Assembly: GCA_025359005.1 (NCBI GenBank)
Contig: JANYHP010000004.1
Span: 1-17,053 of the forward strand
DNA length: 17,053 nt
Origin: Hyphomicrobiaceae bacterium
GTDB lineage: Bacteria; Pseudomonadota; Alphaproteobacteria; Rhizobiales; Hyphomicrobiaceae
Direction of reading: 5' to 3'
The first letter of the stretch is position 1. Every line of letters starts with the position of its first letter. Below the pieces are notes generated by a model. That model saw only the letters and a program-made list of their open reading frames with translations, searched no databases and had not been told where the DNA came from. The translations under genes were made by a program, and so were the position numbers. Below, piece by piece: positions 1 through 8,016 of the stretch.

Positions 1-70
1 ACCAACTCAAAGTGGCGAATTAAACTCCATAATTATCATCCCGACACAGTCACTTCAGGACGCAAAACTC

Positions 71-1057
71 ATGACCACCGCCACCCTCGATGTCACAGCC
101 ATCGGCAATGCCATCGTCGATATCATCGGCCGCTGCGACGACGCCTTTCTCAGCACCCACCAGTGCCCCAAGGGCCATATGCGCCTGGTCGACGCACCAA
201 CCATCCAGGCGCTTTACGCCGGCATGGGTCCCGCCGTCGAGATCTCCGGTGGGTCCGCCGCCAATACAGCCGTCGGCATCGCCTCGTTCGGCGGCAAGGC
301 CGGTTTTATTGGCAAGATAGCCGACGACGAATTCGGCCGCATTTTTGCGCACGACATCAAAGCATCCAAGGTTGCCTTCAGTGCTGCAGCCGTCGGCGGC
401 GGCACCCCCACGTCTCGCTCCCTGATCCTCGTCACGCCCGACGGCGAGCGGACAATGAACACGCTTCTCGGCATTTCCACCGAACTCGGGGATGCCGAAC
501 TCGATGCCGATCTGATCCGTGCGGCCAAGGTCCTCTATCTCGAGGGCTACCTGTTCGACCGCCCCGAAGCCAAGGCCGCTTTCCGCAAAGCCGTCGCCAT
601 TGCCAAGAGCGCCGGCCGTGATGTCGCGCTGAGCCTGTCCGACGGGTTCTGCGTCGATCGCCACCGGGACGAATTTAAATCCCTGATAGCTGATGGCGTC
701 GATATCGTCTTTGCCAACGAGGCCGAGATTATTTCTCTCTACCAGACCACCGACTTCGACACAGCCGCCAGCCAGGCTGCAAAGGCCATGAAGATGGCGG
801 TCCTCACCCGCGGCGCGAAGGGCTCCCTGCTCCTCGCTGGCAGCCAGAAAGTTGCAGTCCCCGTCGAAGCCGTCGCACAGGTCGTCGACAGCACGGGCGC
901 AGGCGATCTTTACGCCGCCGGATTCCTCTACGGCATCACCCACGGCGCTGATTTGGCAGCCGCCGGTCGCTTCGGCAGCATCGCCGCTGCCGAGATCATC
1001 TCCCACACCGGTGCCCGCCCGGAAACGTCGCTGGCGAGCCTCAGCAAAAATCGCTGA
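71..1057 (+). CDS. PfkB-family carbohydrate/nucleoside kinase, probably adenosine kinase
   Basis: Cytoplasmic ATP-dependent kinase of the ribokinase/PfkB family. The alphaproteobacterial members that look like this are usually annotated as adenosine kinase (adenosine to AMP, purine salvage). The 328-residue protein carries the glycine-rich first PfkB signature (GGSAANTA, residues 60-67), an NEAE motif (216-219) that binds Mg/phosphate in the family, and the second signature DSTGAGDLYAAGFL (273-286) with the anion hole and catalytic Asp. The length is normal and both signatures are intact, so it should be active. The ATG at 71 is preceded by AGGA about 10 nt upstream. The open reading frame starts near the window edge, so the promoter is not fully visible. 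Substrate (adenosine versus a sugar such as ribose or fructose) cannot be settled from motifs alone. A convincing plus-strand terminator was not found after it. Confidence 0.9.
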   Translation: MTTATLDVTAIGNAIVDIIGRCDDAFLSTHQCPKGHMRLVDAPTIQALYAGMGPAVEISGGSAANTAVGIASFGGKAGFIGKIADDEFGRIFAHDIKASKVAFSAAAVGGGTPTSRSLILVTPDGERTMNTLLGISTELGDAELDADLIRAAKVLYLEGYLFDRPEAKAAFRKAVAIAKSAGRDVALSLSDGFCVDRHRDEFKSLIADGVDIVFANEAEIISLYQTTDFDTAASQAAKAMKMAVLTRGAKGSLLLAGSQKVAVPVEAVAQVVDSTGAGDLYAAGFLYGITHGADLAAAGRFGSIAAAEIISHTGARPETSLASLSKNR

Positions 1058-1112
1058 AGGGACAGCCGGTTCGACGACAAAACGCTGCAAAATCCGACAA
1101 GTCAGCCTAAAA

Positions 1113-1136
1113 ATCCGTGGCCACCGCGCCACGGAT
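1113..1136 (-). terminator. Hairpin with T-run, intrinsic terminator read on the minus strand
   Basis: Perfect 8-bp inverted repeat (ATCCGTGG ... CCACGGAT) with an 8-nt loop. On the minus strand it is followed at once by TTTTT (plus-strand AAAAA at 1108-1114, partly overlapping the stem). On the plus strand no T-run follows, so it does not look like the terminator of the upstream kinase. The nearest minus-strand gene that could use it is coaA, whose stop is almost 900 nt away. That implies read-through antisense to the gene at 1199-1990, or an unseen minus-strand transcript. Confidence 0.55.
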
Positions 1137-1159
1137 CTGAACTCACCGAGGCTATCACG

Positions 1160-1187
1160 TTGACAAATAACAAAAAGGACGTATTTT
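1160..1187 (+). promoter_or_regulatory. Sigma70-like promoter with consensus -35
   Basis: The -35 box TTGACA (1160-1165) matches the consensus fully. A 16-nt spacer leads to TATTTT (1182-1187) as the -10. A start site 7-8 nt further on falls near 1194-1195, only 4-5 nt before the ATG at 1199. This is the best promoter by eye in the window and supports the following open reading frame being a real, possibly near-leaderless gene. Confidence 0.6.
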
Positions 1188-1198
1188 CATCCCCATAG

Positions 1199-1990
1199 AT
1201 GAAAATTAATCCTGCGCCGGATATTGCCCGATATCCCTCCGCGCGACGCTGGCGACCTGCCTGCGGCTCTCCAGCCGCCCAGGACACCGCGACGACCCAC
1301 GGGCCCATGTGCATGACCGAGACGCTGCGACAGCGCGGCCGCCCCAAGGGCACCGGCATCAACGACCTGGCAATGCTGCGGGCAATATCCTCCCTGCTTG
1401 CAGCGGATGCAGCGTTGAAACCAACCACCGCAATTCGCCGCAGCGGCGTCACCGACCCGTCGGTCATCCGTCGGCTGCGCGAAAAGCTGAAACTGGACCC
1501 GGTGCTGCCGATTGCGGCTGTTCCCGCAGCTGCGGTCACCGCTACGCCCACATCGGTCCAGCCCCCCTTCAGTCCAGCGCCCGCAGTAGCGGCTCAGATC
1601 GGCAAGATACCACCGCAAAAGCCTAGAGAGCGTCCAGTCCGCACAGCGGCCCCCGTGCCACCCTCCCCATCCACCGAGCAACCAACGGCCCTACCGTCGC
1701 CGGCAACGCACGCACCGCCACCGGAGCCGCCTCATCAACCGGCACCCCAGCCTGACGCACGGACAATGCCACCCCCCGAGCCCCTGCGACCGCCGGACCC
1801 CCAACTCGAAGCCATGCGCCTTGCAGCTGAGGCCGCGGCCGCCATGTCGCGGCTCTACCTTCATTGCATCAACAATGCGGCCCAGACGTCGCCGCTCAGC
1901 ATTGCCCTGAACGGCCAGGCCATGGTCAGCCAGTGGTTCGCCGGATTAATGTCCGCCCAAATCGATGCGCAGCGCAAACCGAAGCCATGA
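1199..1990 (+). CDS. Uncharacterised protein with AT-hook-like motif, HTH-like segment and proline-rich linker
   Basis: I do not recognise a named family. Residues 46-56 read RGRPKGTGIND, an AT-hook-like basic motif. A helical stretch at about 57-99 resembles a small helix-turn-helix (LLAADAALKPTTAIRRSGVTDPSVIRRLREKLK region). Residues 100-202 are strongly proline/alanine-rich and probably disordered. Residues 203-263 form amphipathic helices rich in Ala, Met and Leu. The architecture suggests a DNA-binding head joined by a flexible linker to a helical oligomerisation or partner-binding tail; that is inference. The start is uncertain. ATG 1199 is 4-5 nt from the predicted transcription start, while in-frame ATGs at 1307 and 1313 sit just before the conserved-looking part and would give about 225 aa, but neither has a clear Shine-Dalgarno. 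It converges with coaA, leaving only 19 nt between the two stops. Confidence 0.65.
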   Translation: MKINPAPDIARYPSARRWRPACGSPAAQDTATTHGPMCMTETLRQRGRPKGTGINDLAMLRAISSLLAADAALKPTTAIRRSGVTDPSVIRRLREKLKLDPVLPIAAVPAAAVTATPTSVQPPFSPAPAVAAQIGKIPPQKPRERPVRTAAPVPPSPSTEQPTALPSPATHAPPPEPPHQPAPQPDARTMPPPEPLRPPDPQLEAMRLAAEAAAAMSRLYLHCINNAAQTSPLSIALNGQAMVSQWFAGLMSAQIDAQRKPKP

Positions 1991-2009
1991 TCGGTGTCGG
2001 TGCCCCCAT

Positions 2010-2969
2010 TTAAATCCGTCGCAGCGCCACTGTTTCCGTCCGGTGGCTCGCATTCTTGCGGATAATTAACCCGGCTCGCTGTCGCGTCGGGAGGATATTC
2101 TCATGTAGGTTTTTGAGGTTGATCGTCCGCCAGATTTCCAACGCCCGCGCCTCGGCTTGTGCATGATCCAGCGCCGCGTAGCGATGAAAATAGGCCGCCG
2201 GATCCCGAAACGCCGTCTGCCTGAGCTTCATGAAGCGCGACATGTACCAGTTTTCGATAACCGTCTCATCCGCATCGATATAAATTGAAAAATCGAGGAA
2301 GTCAGAAACGAATGGCACCGCCTCGCCGTCCCTCGGCAGCCGAGCCGGCTGCAAAAGGTTGAGGCCCTCTACGATCAGGATATCCGGCCGGTTGACCACC
2401 ACCTCCTGCCCCGGCACGATGTCATAGTGAAAGTGTGAGTACACGGGCGCACTCACATTTTCCCTCCCTGCCTTCACACCATTCATGAAGTGCAGCAGCC
2501 GCCCGATATCGAAACTCTCCGGAAATCCCTTCCGGTTCATGATCCCCCGCTCTTCCAGTTCGGCATTAGGGAGCAAAAATCCGTCCGTCGTGACGAGGTC
2601 AACCTTCGGGTGGTCCGCCCATCGCGCCAGCAACGCCCTCAGCACGCGCGCCGACGTACTCTTGCCGACCGCCACCGACCCAGCGATCCCAATGACGAAC
2701 GGCACCCTCTGGTCTTTCCGCCCGAGAAACCGGTTCGTCACCAGATGCAGTTCCTGCGACGCGGCCACATACAGGTTTACCAGCCGCGATAATGGGAGAT
2801 AAATCTGCTCCACCTCGTCGATCGACAGGTCGCCGATCAATCCGCGCACCTGTTCAAGATCGCGCTCGACCAGCGTCATCGGAGTATCCGCGCGCAATTT
2901 CGCCCACTGCTCCCGATCGAAAATCCTATAGGGAGAGAATTTCAGCGGTGCCCGTTTCGTCCCATCCAT
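2010..2969 (-). CDS. coaA: Type I pantothenate kinase
   Basis: Phosphorylates pantothenate with ATP to 4'-phosphopantothenate, the first and usually CoA-feedback-inhibited step of coenzyme A synthesis, in the cytoplasm. The protein has the family N-terminus (SPYRIFDREQWAKLR), a P-loop GSVAVGKST at residues 97-105, and the following TTDGFLLPNAELEERGI and KGFPESFD motifs typical of prokaryotic type I enzymes. From ATG 2969 it is 319 aa, the usual family size. The reading frame can be extended to a TTG at 2999, adding 10 non-conserved residues. A GGAG lies 13 nt before 2969, which is rather far, so the start is likely but not certain. It lies 47 nt downstream of hisE, an arrangement also found at the end of histidine operons in other alphaproteobacteria, so the two are probably co-transcribed. 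No terminator is evident in the 19 nt between its stop and the converging gene. Confidence 0.95.
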   Translation of the reverse strand: MDGTKRAPLKFSPYRIFDREQWAKLRADTPMTLVERDLEQVRGLIGDLSIDEVEQIYLPLSRLVNLYVAASQELHLVTNRFLGRKDQRVPFVIGIAGSVAVGKSTSARVLRALLARWADHPKVDLVTTDGFLLPNAELEERGIMNRKGFPESFDIGRLLHFMNGVKAGRENVSAPVYSHFHYDIVPGQEVVVNRPDILIVEGLNLLQPARLPRDGEAVPFVSDFLDFSIYIDADETVIENWYMSRFMKLRQTAFRDPAAYFHRYAALDHAQAEARALEIWRTINLKNLHENILPTRQRAGLIIRKNASHRTETVALRRI

Positions 2970-3016
2970 TGCGTGTCCATTACTCCGCGCCAGCGCCAAC
3001 GCGCCTATCCAAAGAG

Positions 3017-3343
3017 TTACACAGTCGCCCGCCGGGCCGCTTTTTCATCCAGACCCGAGGTGCCCGTACGCGCATTTAGAATTTTGGCGACATCGGCCCA
3101 ACTGAGACCCTTGGCCTCCAGCAGCACCAGCAAATGATAAATCACGTCCGCCGCCTCGTTCGCCAGCGCCGGGCCATCCTGCACGAGGCCGGCAATCACC
3201 ACTTCCACGGCCTCTTCACCGAATTTCCGCGCGCACCTCTCGATCCCGCCATCGAGCAGCTTTCGCGTATAGGATGTGTCCCCATCGGCCCGGCGTCGCT
3301 CCGCGATCGTCGCCGCAAGTCGCGCCAAAACATCATCAGCCAT
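3017..3343 (-). CDS. hisE: Phosphoribosyl-ATP pyrophosphatase
   Basis: Hydrolyses phosphoribosyl-ATP to phosphoribosyl-AMP and pyrophosphate, the second step of histidine synthesis. The all-alpha NTP pyrophosphatase signature is present: KFGEEAVEV (residues 40-48) and ANEAADVIYH (61-70), which supply the acidic Mg-binding residues. The chosen ATG at 3343 gives MADDVLARLAATI and 108 aa, close to the family norm of about 107, with GGCGGA a few bases upstream. Longer readings to 3370 or 3481 add residues unlike the family. The rest of the pathway (hisF, hisA and so on) is not adjacent: upstream is parB, 168 nt away. A TTGACA sequence sits on the minus strand at 3497-3492 and could be the -35 of a separate hisE-coaA promoter, but I see no good -10 at the right distance. 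Confidence 0.93.
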   Translation of the reverse strand: MADDVLARLAATIAERRRADGDTSYTRKLLDGGIERCARKFGEEAVEVVIAGLVQDGPALANEAADVIYHLLVLLEAKGLSWADVAKILNARTGTSGLDEKAARRATV

Positions 3344-3511
3344 TTGATCCGCCACGATAATCGCACCCATTGCTCTCAGCGGCGGCCACCATCCCCGCCG
3401 CGCGGAAAACCGTCGCCCACCGACAACAGCCGCGTCAAGGAACAACCCGCAACAACCCAAATGCAAGCCAACGACAGCCACCCGGCATCTATGTCAAACT
3501 TGGCAACGGGG

Positions 3512-4405
3512 TTACTGCCCGGTCGGGCCTCGCCCACCATTCGCCAACCGCGCCCGGATATAGTCGAGTTGATCAAAGTTCCCATATTTGATCAGCAGCG
3601 TACCGCTCTCGCCCGAACCCCGCTTGATCTCCACCTTCAGCCCCAGCAGTTCGCCCACATCCTGCTCAAAGGCCCGCGTATCGGCATCTTTCTCGCGCAC
3701 CCGGCTCGGTGGCACCTGCGGCGCGCCCTTATCGATGGTCTGCATCAACGCTTCCACGTCGCGGACACTCAGATCTTGCTCCACGATCCGCAACGCCAGC
3801 GCCTCCGCGTCCGCCCGCCCGACCAGCGCTCGCGCATGCCCCGCCGTCAACCGGCCGTCGGCCACCATCGTTTGCACAAACTCCGGCAACTTCAGCAGTC
3901 GCAGAATGTTGGCTAGATGGCTCCGGCTCTTGCCGACCTGCTCGGCGAGCTGCTCCTGCGTATAGTTAAACCTCTGGATCAACTCATTGTAACCACTGGC
4001 TTCTTCAATTGCATTCAGGTCTTCGCGCTGCACATTCTCGATGATCGCCATCTCGATCACATCGCGATCCGCCAGGTCGCGCACGATCACCGGAACCTGA
4101 TGCAATCCAGCCAGCTGTGACGCGCGCCAACGGCGCTCACCCGCCACGATCTCATAGCCGCTTGCCGGGTCCACCCGCACGATAATCGGCTGCACCAGCC
4201 CATGCTGCTGGATGGAAGCGGCCAGTTCCAGCAGTTCCGTTTCCTTGAAATCCTTGCGCGGATTGAACCGCCCGCCATGCACCTGATCGATCGGCACGAT
4301 CCGCTGTTCGCCTTCCTGCGGCAGCCGCGGATTGGCCAATGCCGTGTCGCCGATCAGCGATGCCAGCCCACGGCCCAGCCGGCCTCTTTGCAACGGTGAA
4401 TTCAT
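3512..4405 (-). CDS. parB: Chromosome-partitioning protein ParB (parS-binding CTPase)
   Basis: Binds parS, loads as a CTP-dependent clamp that spreads on DNA, and with ParA moves the replicated origin to the cell pole or future daughter. Visible from ATG 4405 (297 aa): basic N-terminal tail RLGRGLASLIGD that in the family stimulates ParA ATPase; CTP-binding box GERRWRA (89-95); ENVQREDLN (123 onwards); helix-turn-helix YTQEQLAEQVGKSRSHLAN (starts about 148); and a C-terminal dimerisation domain. The longer reading frame to TTG 4477 adds 24 residues that do not look like ParB. ATG 4405 has AAGG 4-5 nt upstream and gives the usual N-terminus. It follows parA by 75 nt and is surely in the same operon. 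Two candidate parS sites are at 5995-6010 and 8332-8347. Confidence 0.96.
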   Translation of the reverse strand: MNSPLQRGRLGRGLASLIGDTALANPRLPQEGEQRIVPIDQVHGGRFNPRKDFKETELLELAASIQQHGLVQPIIVRVDPASGYEIVAGERRWRASQLAGLHQVPVIVRDLADRDVIEMAIIENVQREDLNAIEEASGYNELIQRFNYTQEQLAEQVGKSRSHLANILRLLKLPEFVQTMVADGRLTAGHARALVGRADAEALALRIVEQDLSVRDVEALMQTIDKGAPQVPPSRVREKDADTRAFEQDVGELLGLKVEIKRGSGESGTLLIKYGNFDQLDYIRARLANGGRGPTGQ

Positions 4406-4480
4406 TGGCCTTTTTGGCTCCCAAGCCCTTATTTGGCACCCAAGCCGACGCCGCACAAAACTCACATCTTCCAACAACGC

Positions 4481-5347
4481 CTACGCCGCCAGGACTTGCT
4501 TCTCGCGTGCCAACAATTCGGCTGCCAGCTGGATGTAGGCTTGGCTCCCGACACACGCGTGATCGTAGATGAGAATGGGTTGACCATGCGACGGAGCCTC
4601 CGCCACCCGGATATTGCGCGGAATAACCGTCTCGTAGACCTTGGTGCCAAAAAAGGCCCGCACGTTTTCGGCGATTTCGCGCGAAAACGCCGTCCGCTGG
4701 TCATGCATCGTCAGCACGACCCCCTGAATTTCCAGCCGCGGATTGAGCGTCCCCCGGATCTGATCAACCGTTTCCTTCAGCTGTGACATGCCTTCGAGTG
4801 CGAAGAATTCGCACTGAATGGGCACCAGCACCGCATGCGCCGCCGTCAACGCGTTCAACGTCAGCAAACTCAGCGATGGCGGACAATCGATCAGCACATA
4901 ACTGAACGGCTTGCCGCCCGTCACCGAAACCTGTTCCGCCGCCATTGTCGCCAGTGCGTCCCTCAGCTTGTATGGGCGATTGCCGTCTCCGATCATATCA
5001 GCCTCCAGGCTGACCAGGTCCGAGTTCGCCGGAACGACCGAAAGTCCGGGCACATTGGTCTTGGCCGCCGCCTGCAGCACGCTCGCCTGCCCGGTCAGCA
5101 CATCATAGATCGTGACTTTGCGGGCATCCGGCCCCACCCCGACCCCCGTCGACGCGTTCCCCTGCGGATCCAGGTCCAGAATGAGCACCCTCTCGCCAAC
5201 CGCCGCCAGCGCCGTACCAAGATTGATGGCCGTGGTTGTCTTCCCGACCCCACCCTTCTGGTTCGAAATCGCCAGCACGCGGACCCGCGGCGCAGTCAGA
5301 TGCCCGGATCCGGCGCCTGAGGCAGTCCCTGCAGCAGTAATCGCCAT
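4481..5347 (-). CDS. parA: Chromosome-partitioning ATPase ParA
   Basis: Deviant Walker ATPase that forms an ATP-bound, nucleoid-associated gradient and pulls ParB-parS complexes. The 288-aa protein shows the deviant Walker A KGGVGKTTT (31-39, with the signature lysine), the A' motif DLDPQGN (58-64) and Walker B VLIDCPPS (151-158). The first 20 or so residues are a low-complexity Ala/Gly extension ahead of the ATPase fold. This is the chromosomal (Soj-like) type: it has no N-terminal HTH as in P1 ParA. It starts at ATG 5347, 50 nt after the rsmG stop, consistent with an rsmG-parA-parB transcription unit. It lies about 8 kb from the candidate origin. Confidence 0.96.
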   Translation of the reverse strand: MAITAAGTASGAGSGHLTAPRVRVLAISNQKGGVGKTTTAINLGTALAAVGERVLILDLDPQGNASTGVGVGPDARKVTIYDVLTGQASVLQAAAKTNVPGLSVVPANSDLVSLEADMIGDGNRPYKLRDALATMAAEQVSVTGGKPFSYVLIDCPPSLSLLTLNALTAAHAVLVPIQCEFFALEGMSQLKETVDQIRGTLNPRLEIQGVVLTMHDQRTAFSREIAENVRAFFGTKVYETVIPRNIRVAEAPSHGQPILIYDHACVGSQAYIQLAAELLAREKQVLAA

Positions 5348-5397
5348 CGTCTCAACTCCAAGTCAGCGCCGCAACAGCACAAATCGCGGCCAAAGCA

Positions 5398-6054
5398 TCA
5401 GGATTTCCGTCGCAACGCCCCCACAACGAGAACACACCCATCCATATCAGTCAGGCTTGCAACACGACGGCACTCAAACGCCCACGCCTGCTCGACTGTC
5501 GCCAATTCAGCGTCCAATTCACGCCCCTTTTGCAGCAACCCCACCGTGGCCGGCCCGAAGTACGGCGCACACAACCCCAAAAGGCGTCCCAGCGGCGCGA
5601 GTGCACGCGCCGAAACAACATCGACTGCGCCGACACTAGTCGTGTTCGCCGCCGTTTCGATCCTTTCGCCAATGATATCCACCGCCACGCGCGCCCGCAA
5701 ACCTGTCTGCCGAGCCACTTCGCGCAAAAAGGCCGCCTTCCGGCTATCGCTCTCGACCAGAACCATCCGGCAATCGGGCCGTTCCGCCAGGAGCACTGCA
5801 ACCACCAACCCGGGAAATCCAGCGCCACTGCCCAGGTCCACCCAAGTGAGAGCCCCAGTTGGCGCCAATCCCAGCAGCTGCGCCGAATCCGCGAAATGCC
5901 GGTGCCAGACATCATCAAGTGACCGCGGCGCCACTAGATTGATCGTCCGCTGCCATTGCCTGAGCAACCCGGCATAAATCTCCAACCGCTCGATCGTTTC
6001 ACGTGAAACCTCGAAAGCCTGTTTGAAATCAGCAGCTCCTGCAATATGATTCAT
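5398..6054 (-). CDS. rsmG: 16S rRNA (guanine-N7)-methyltransferase
   Basis: S-adenosylmethionine-dependent enzyme (formerly GidB) that methylates a guanine in the 530 loop of 16S rRNA (G527 in E. coli numbering). The SAM-binding motif VDLGSGAGFPG is at residues 72-82, preceded by the family segment RLEIYAGLLRQWQRTINLVA and followed by LVESDSRKAAFLREV. From ATG 6054 it has 218 aa, normal for the family. A TTG at 6084 would add 10 unsupported residues. Neither start has a good Shine-Dalgarno. The gene is 54 nt downstream of mnmG and 50 nt upstream of parA. Its codons for V-S-R-E-T contain a parS sequence, described separately. Loss of this enzyme is known to give low-level streptomycin resistance in several bacteria. 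Confidence 0.95.
   Translation of the reverse strand: MNHIAGAADFKQAFEVSRETIERLEIYAGLLRQWQRTINLVAPRSLDDVWHRHFADSAQLLGLAPTGALTWVDLGSGAGFPGLVVAVLLAERPDCRMVLVESDSRKAAFLREVARQTGLRARVAVDIIGERIETAANTTSVGAVDVVSARALAPLGRLLGLCAPYFGPATVGLLQKGRELDAELATVEQAWAFECRRVASLTDMDGCVLVVGALRRKS
5995..6010. promoter_or_regulatory. parS: parS site within rsmG
   Basis: CGTTTCACGTGAAACC matches the bacterial parS consensus TGTTTCACGTGAAACA at all 14 inner positions; only the outermost base on each side differs. It lies in the 5' part of rsmG, in frame so that its bases encode V-S-R-E-T. It is about 0.65 kb upstream of parA and about 7 kb from the candidate oriC. Confidence 0.88.
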
Positions 6055-6108
6055 ACTGACAACCACGCTCGATAGTGACCACAAGCACCGATGTAAACGC
6101 CCGTCCCA

Positions 6109-8016
6109 TCAGCCCCTCGCTCGCCTGCCGCCCTTGCGCAACTGCGCCAACACCAGCATGACCGCCGAGGGTGTCATCCCCTCGATCTGGCTGGCCTGCG
6201 CCAACGTCACCGGCCGCGCCTTACTCAATTTGGCCCGCGCCTCGTTCGACAGCCCGATAACCGCGCCAAAATCGAAACTCGCAGGGATTTCAATCCCTTC
6301 ATCACGCTTCAGCACAGCCACGTCCTCGCTTTGCCGGTCCACGTAGGAGGCATATTTCGCATCCACCGAGATTTGCTCCGCAATTCCCGGAGGAATATTC
6401 GCAAGCTCCGGTCTTAGCGCAGTAAGCCGAGCAATATCAATATCTTGATAGGCCAGCATCTCGAACCCGGTTCGCCGCTTGCCATCCTTGTTGATGACAA
6501 TCCCCACCCGTTCGGCCTCGGTCGGGCTAACCGTGAACGCCTCCAACTGTGCCCGTGCCGCCCCCAGCGCCGCCGCCTTCGTCAGATATTTATCCGCGCG
6601 CACCGCGCCAACCGACCCAATTTCAATCCCCAACGGCGTCAACCGCGCATCGGCATTGTCCGCCCTTAACCGCAACCGATATTCCGCCCGCGACGTGAAC
6701 ATCCGATAGGGTTCGCTCACGCCTCGCGACACCAGGTCGTCGATCATCACACCGATGTAGGCTTCCGCCCGCGACAGCACGAACGACGGCTTTGGCCCAC
6801 CACGGCCGCCCTCGGCCCCCGTGGCCAGCGCCGCATTGATCCCCGCCATCAGCCCCTGCGCCGCTGCCTCCTCATAGCCGGTCGTCCCGTTGATCTGCCC
6901 GGCCAGATACAAGCCCGCCAGCGCCTTCAGCTCCAGCGTCGGCTTGAGCTCCCGCGGGTCCACGTGATCGTACTCGATCGCGTACCCAGGTCGCATGATC
7001 GCAACCTTTTCGAGCCCCGGAATAGTCCTTAGAAACCGATCCTGCACATCAGCCGGCAACGACGTCGACACCCCGTTTGGGTACACCGTCGGGTCGTCGA
7101 GCCCCTCCGGTTCAAGAAAGATCTGGTGCCGGTCTCGGTCAGCGAAGCGCACCACCTTGTCCTCGATCGACGGGCAATAGCGCGGCCCCACGCTGCTGAT
7201 CCGCCCCGAGTACATCGCCGACTGCGACAGGTTCTCGCGAATGATTGCATGCGTCGCCGGCGTCGTCTCCGTCACCCCACACGCGATCTGCGGCGTCGTG
7301 ATTTCAGTCGTCAGAAACGAGAACGGCACAGGCGGCTCATCACCGTGTTGCATCGCCACACTGGACCAATCGATCGTCCGCCCATCCAGCCGCGCCGGCG
7401 TTCCAGTCTTCAGGCGCCCCAGTCGCAAGCCGAGGCTCAACAACTTTTCAGATATCCCGAGCGACGGCGCCTCCCCCGCCCGACCAGCCGGCGTCCGTTG
7501 ATCCCCGATGTGGATCAGCCCATTGAGAAACGTTCCAGTTGTGAGCACAACCGCGCCCGCGTTGTAGGCACGACCGTCAGCCAGAACCACACCAGTGATC
7601 CGTCGCACCGGCATCCCATCCGGCCCGCTTGCGGCGCTGACCTGCAGGTCGACGATCCCGCCCTCGATGACCTCGAGGTTTTGCTGCGCCCTGATCGCGG
7701 CCTGCATCGCCCGGCGGTAGAGCGCCCGATCCGCCTGCGCACGCGGCCCCTGCACCGCCGGCCCACGCGACCGGTTCAACAGTCGGAATTGAATCCCAGC
7801 AGCATCCGCCACCCGCGCCATCAGCCCGTCGAGCGCATCGATCTCACGCACCAGATGACCCTTGCCGAGCCCCCCAATCGCCGGGTTACACGACATCTCG
7901 CCGACAGTCGAAAATGAATGCGTGATCAATGCCGTTCGCGCGCCAAGCCGCGCAGCCGCAGCCGCCGCCTCAGATCCGGCATGACCCCCGCCCACCACGA
8001 TGACATCGAACGACAA
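6109..8016 (-). CDS. mnmG: tRNA uridine-5-carboxymethylaminomethyl modification enzyme, FAD-dependent
   Basis: Works as a complex with MnmE to install the carboxymethylaminomethyl group at C5 of wobble U34 in tRNAs that read two-codon boxes. The 635-aa protein has the FAD Rossmann motif VVGGGHAGSE (7-16), the GidA signature around MSCNPAIGGLGKGHLV with a catalytic-type Cys at 43, and GPRAQADRALY (90-100). The later LKTGTPARLDGRT and GYEEAAAQGLMAGINAA segments are family landmarks. The start is a TTG at 8016. GGAG at 8028-8025 stands 8 nt before it, which is ideal spacing. The only nearby ATG is out of frame, and the TTG places the FAD motif at its normal distance from the N-terminus. It is followed by rsmG after 54 nt. 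The 398-nt gap upstream holds the second parS. Confidence 0.96.
   Translation of the reverse strand: MSFDVIVVGGGHAGSEAAAAAARLGARTALITHSFSTVGEMSCNPAIGGLGKGHLVREIDALDGLMARVADAAGIQFRLLNRSRGPAVQGPRAQADRALYRRAMQAAIRAQQNLEVIEGGIVDLQVSAASGPDGMPVRRITGVVLADGRAYNAGAVVLTTGTFLNGLIHIGDQRTPAGRAGEAPSLGISEKLLSLGLRLGRLKTGTPARLDGRTIDWSSVAMQHGDEPPVPFSFLTTEITTPQIACGVTETTPATHAIIRENLSQSAMYSGRISSVGPRYCPSIEDKVVRFADRDRHQIFLEPEGLDDPTVYPNGVSTSLPADVQDRFLRTIPGLEKVAIMRPGYAIEYDHVDPRELKPTLELKALAGLYLAGQINGTTGYEEAAAQGLMAGINAALATGAEGGRGGPKPSFVLSRAEAYIGVMIDDLVSRGVSEPYRMFTSRAEYRLRLRADNADARLTPLGIEIGSVGAVRADKYLTKAAALGAARAQLEAFTVSPTEAERVGIVINKDGKRRTGFEMLAYQDIDIARLTALRPELANIPPGIAEQISVDAKYASYVDRQSEDVAVLKRDEGIEIPASFDFGAVIGLSNEARAKLSKARPVTLAQASQIEGMTPSAVMLVLAQLRKGGRRARG

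Noticed and set aside
50..1132. 360-codon open frame on the minus strand opposite the PfkB-family kinase
   Set aside because: It mirrors the kinase in the complementary frame, is Gly/Ala/Asp-rich as such shadows are in GC-rich DNA, and shows no family motif.
3468..3497. Promoter for hisE from TTGACA at 3497-3492 (minus)
   Set aside because: No acceptable -10 at 16-18 nt; kept only as a remark under hisE.
3134..3916. 260-codon plus-strand open frame over hisE and parB
   Set aside because: No motif, covers two well-supported minus-strand genes, and has shadow-type composition.
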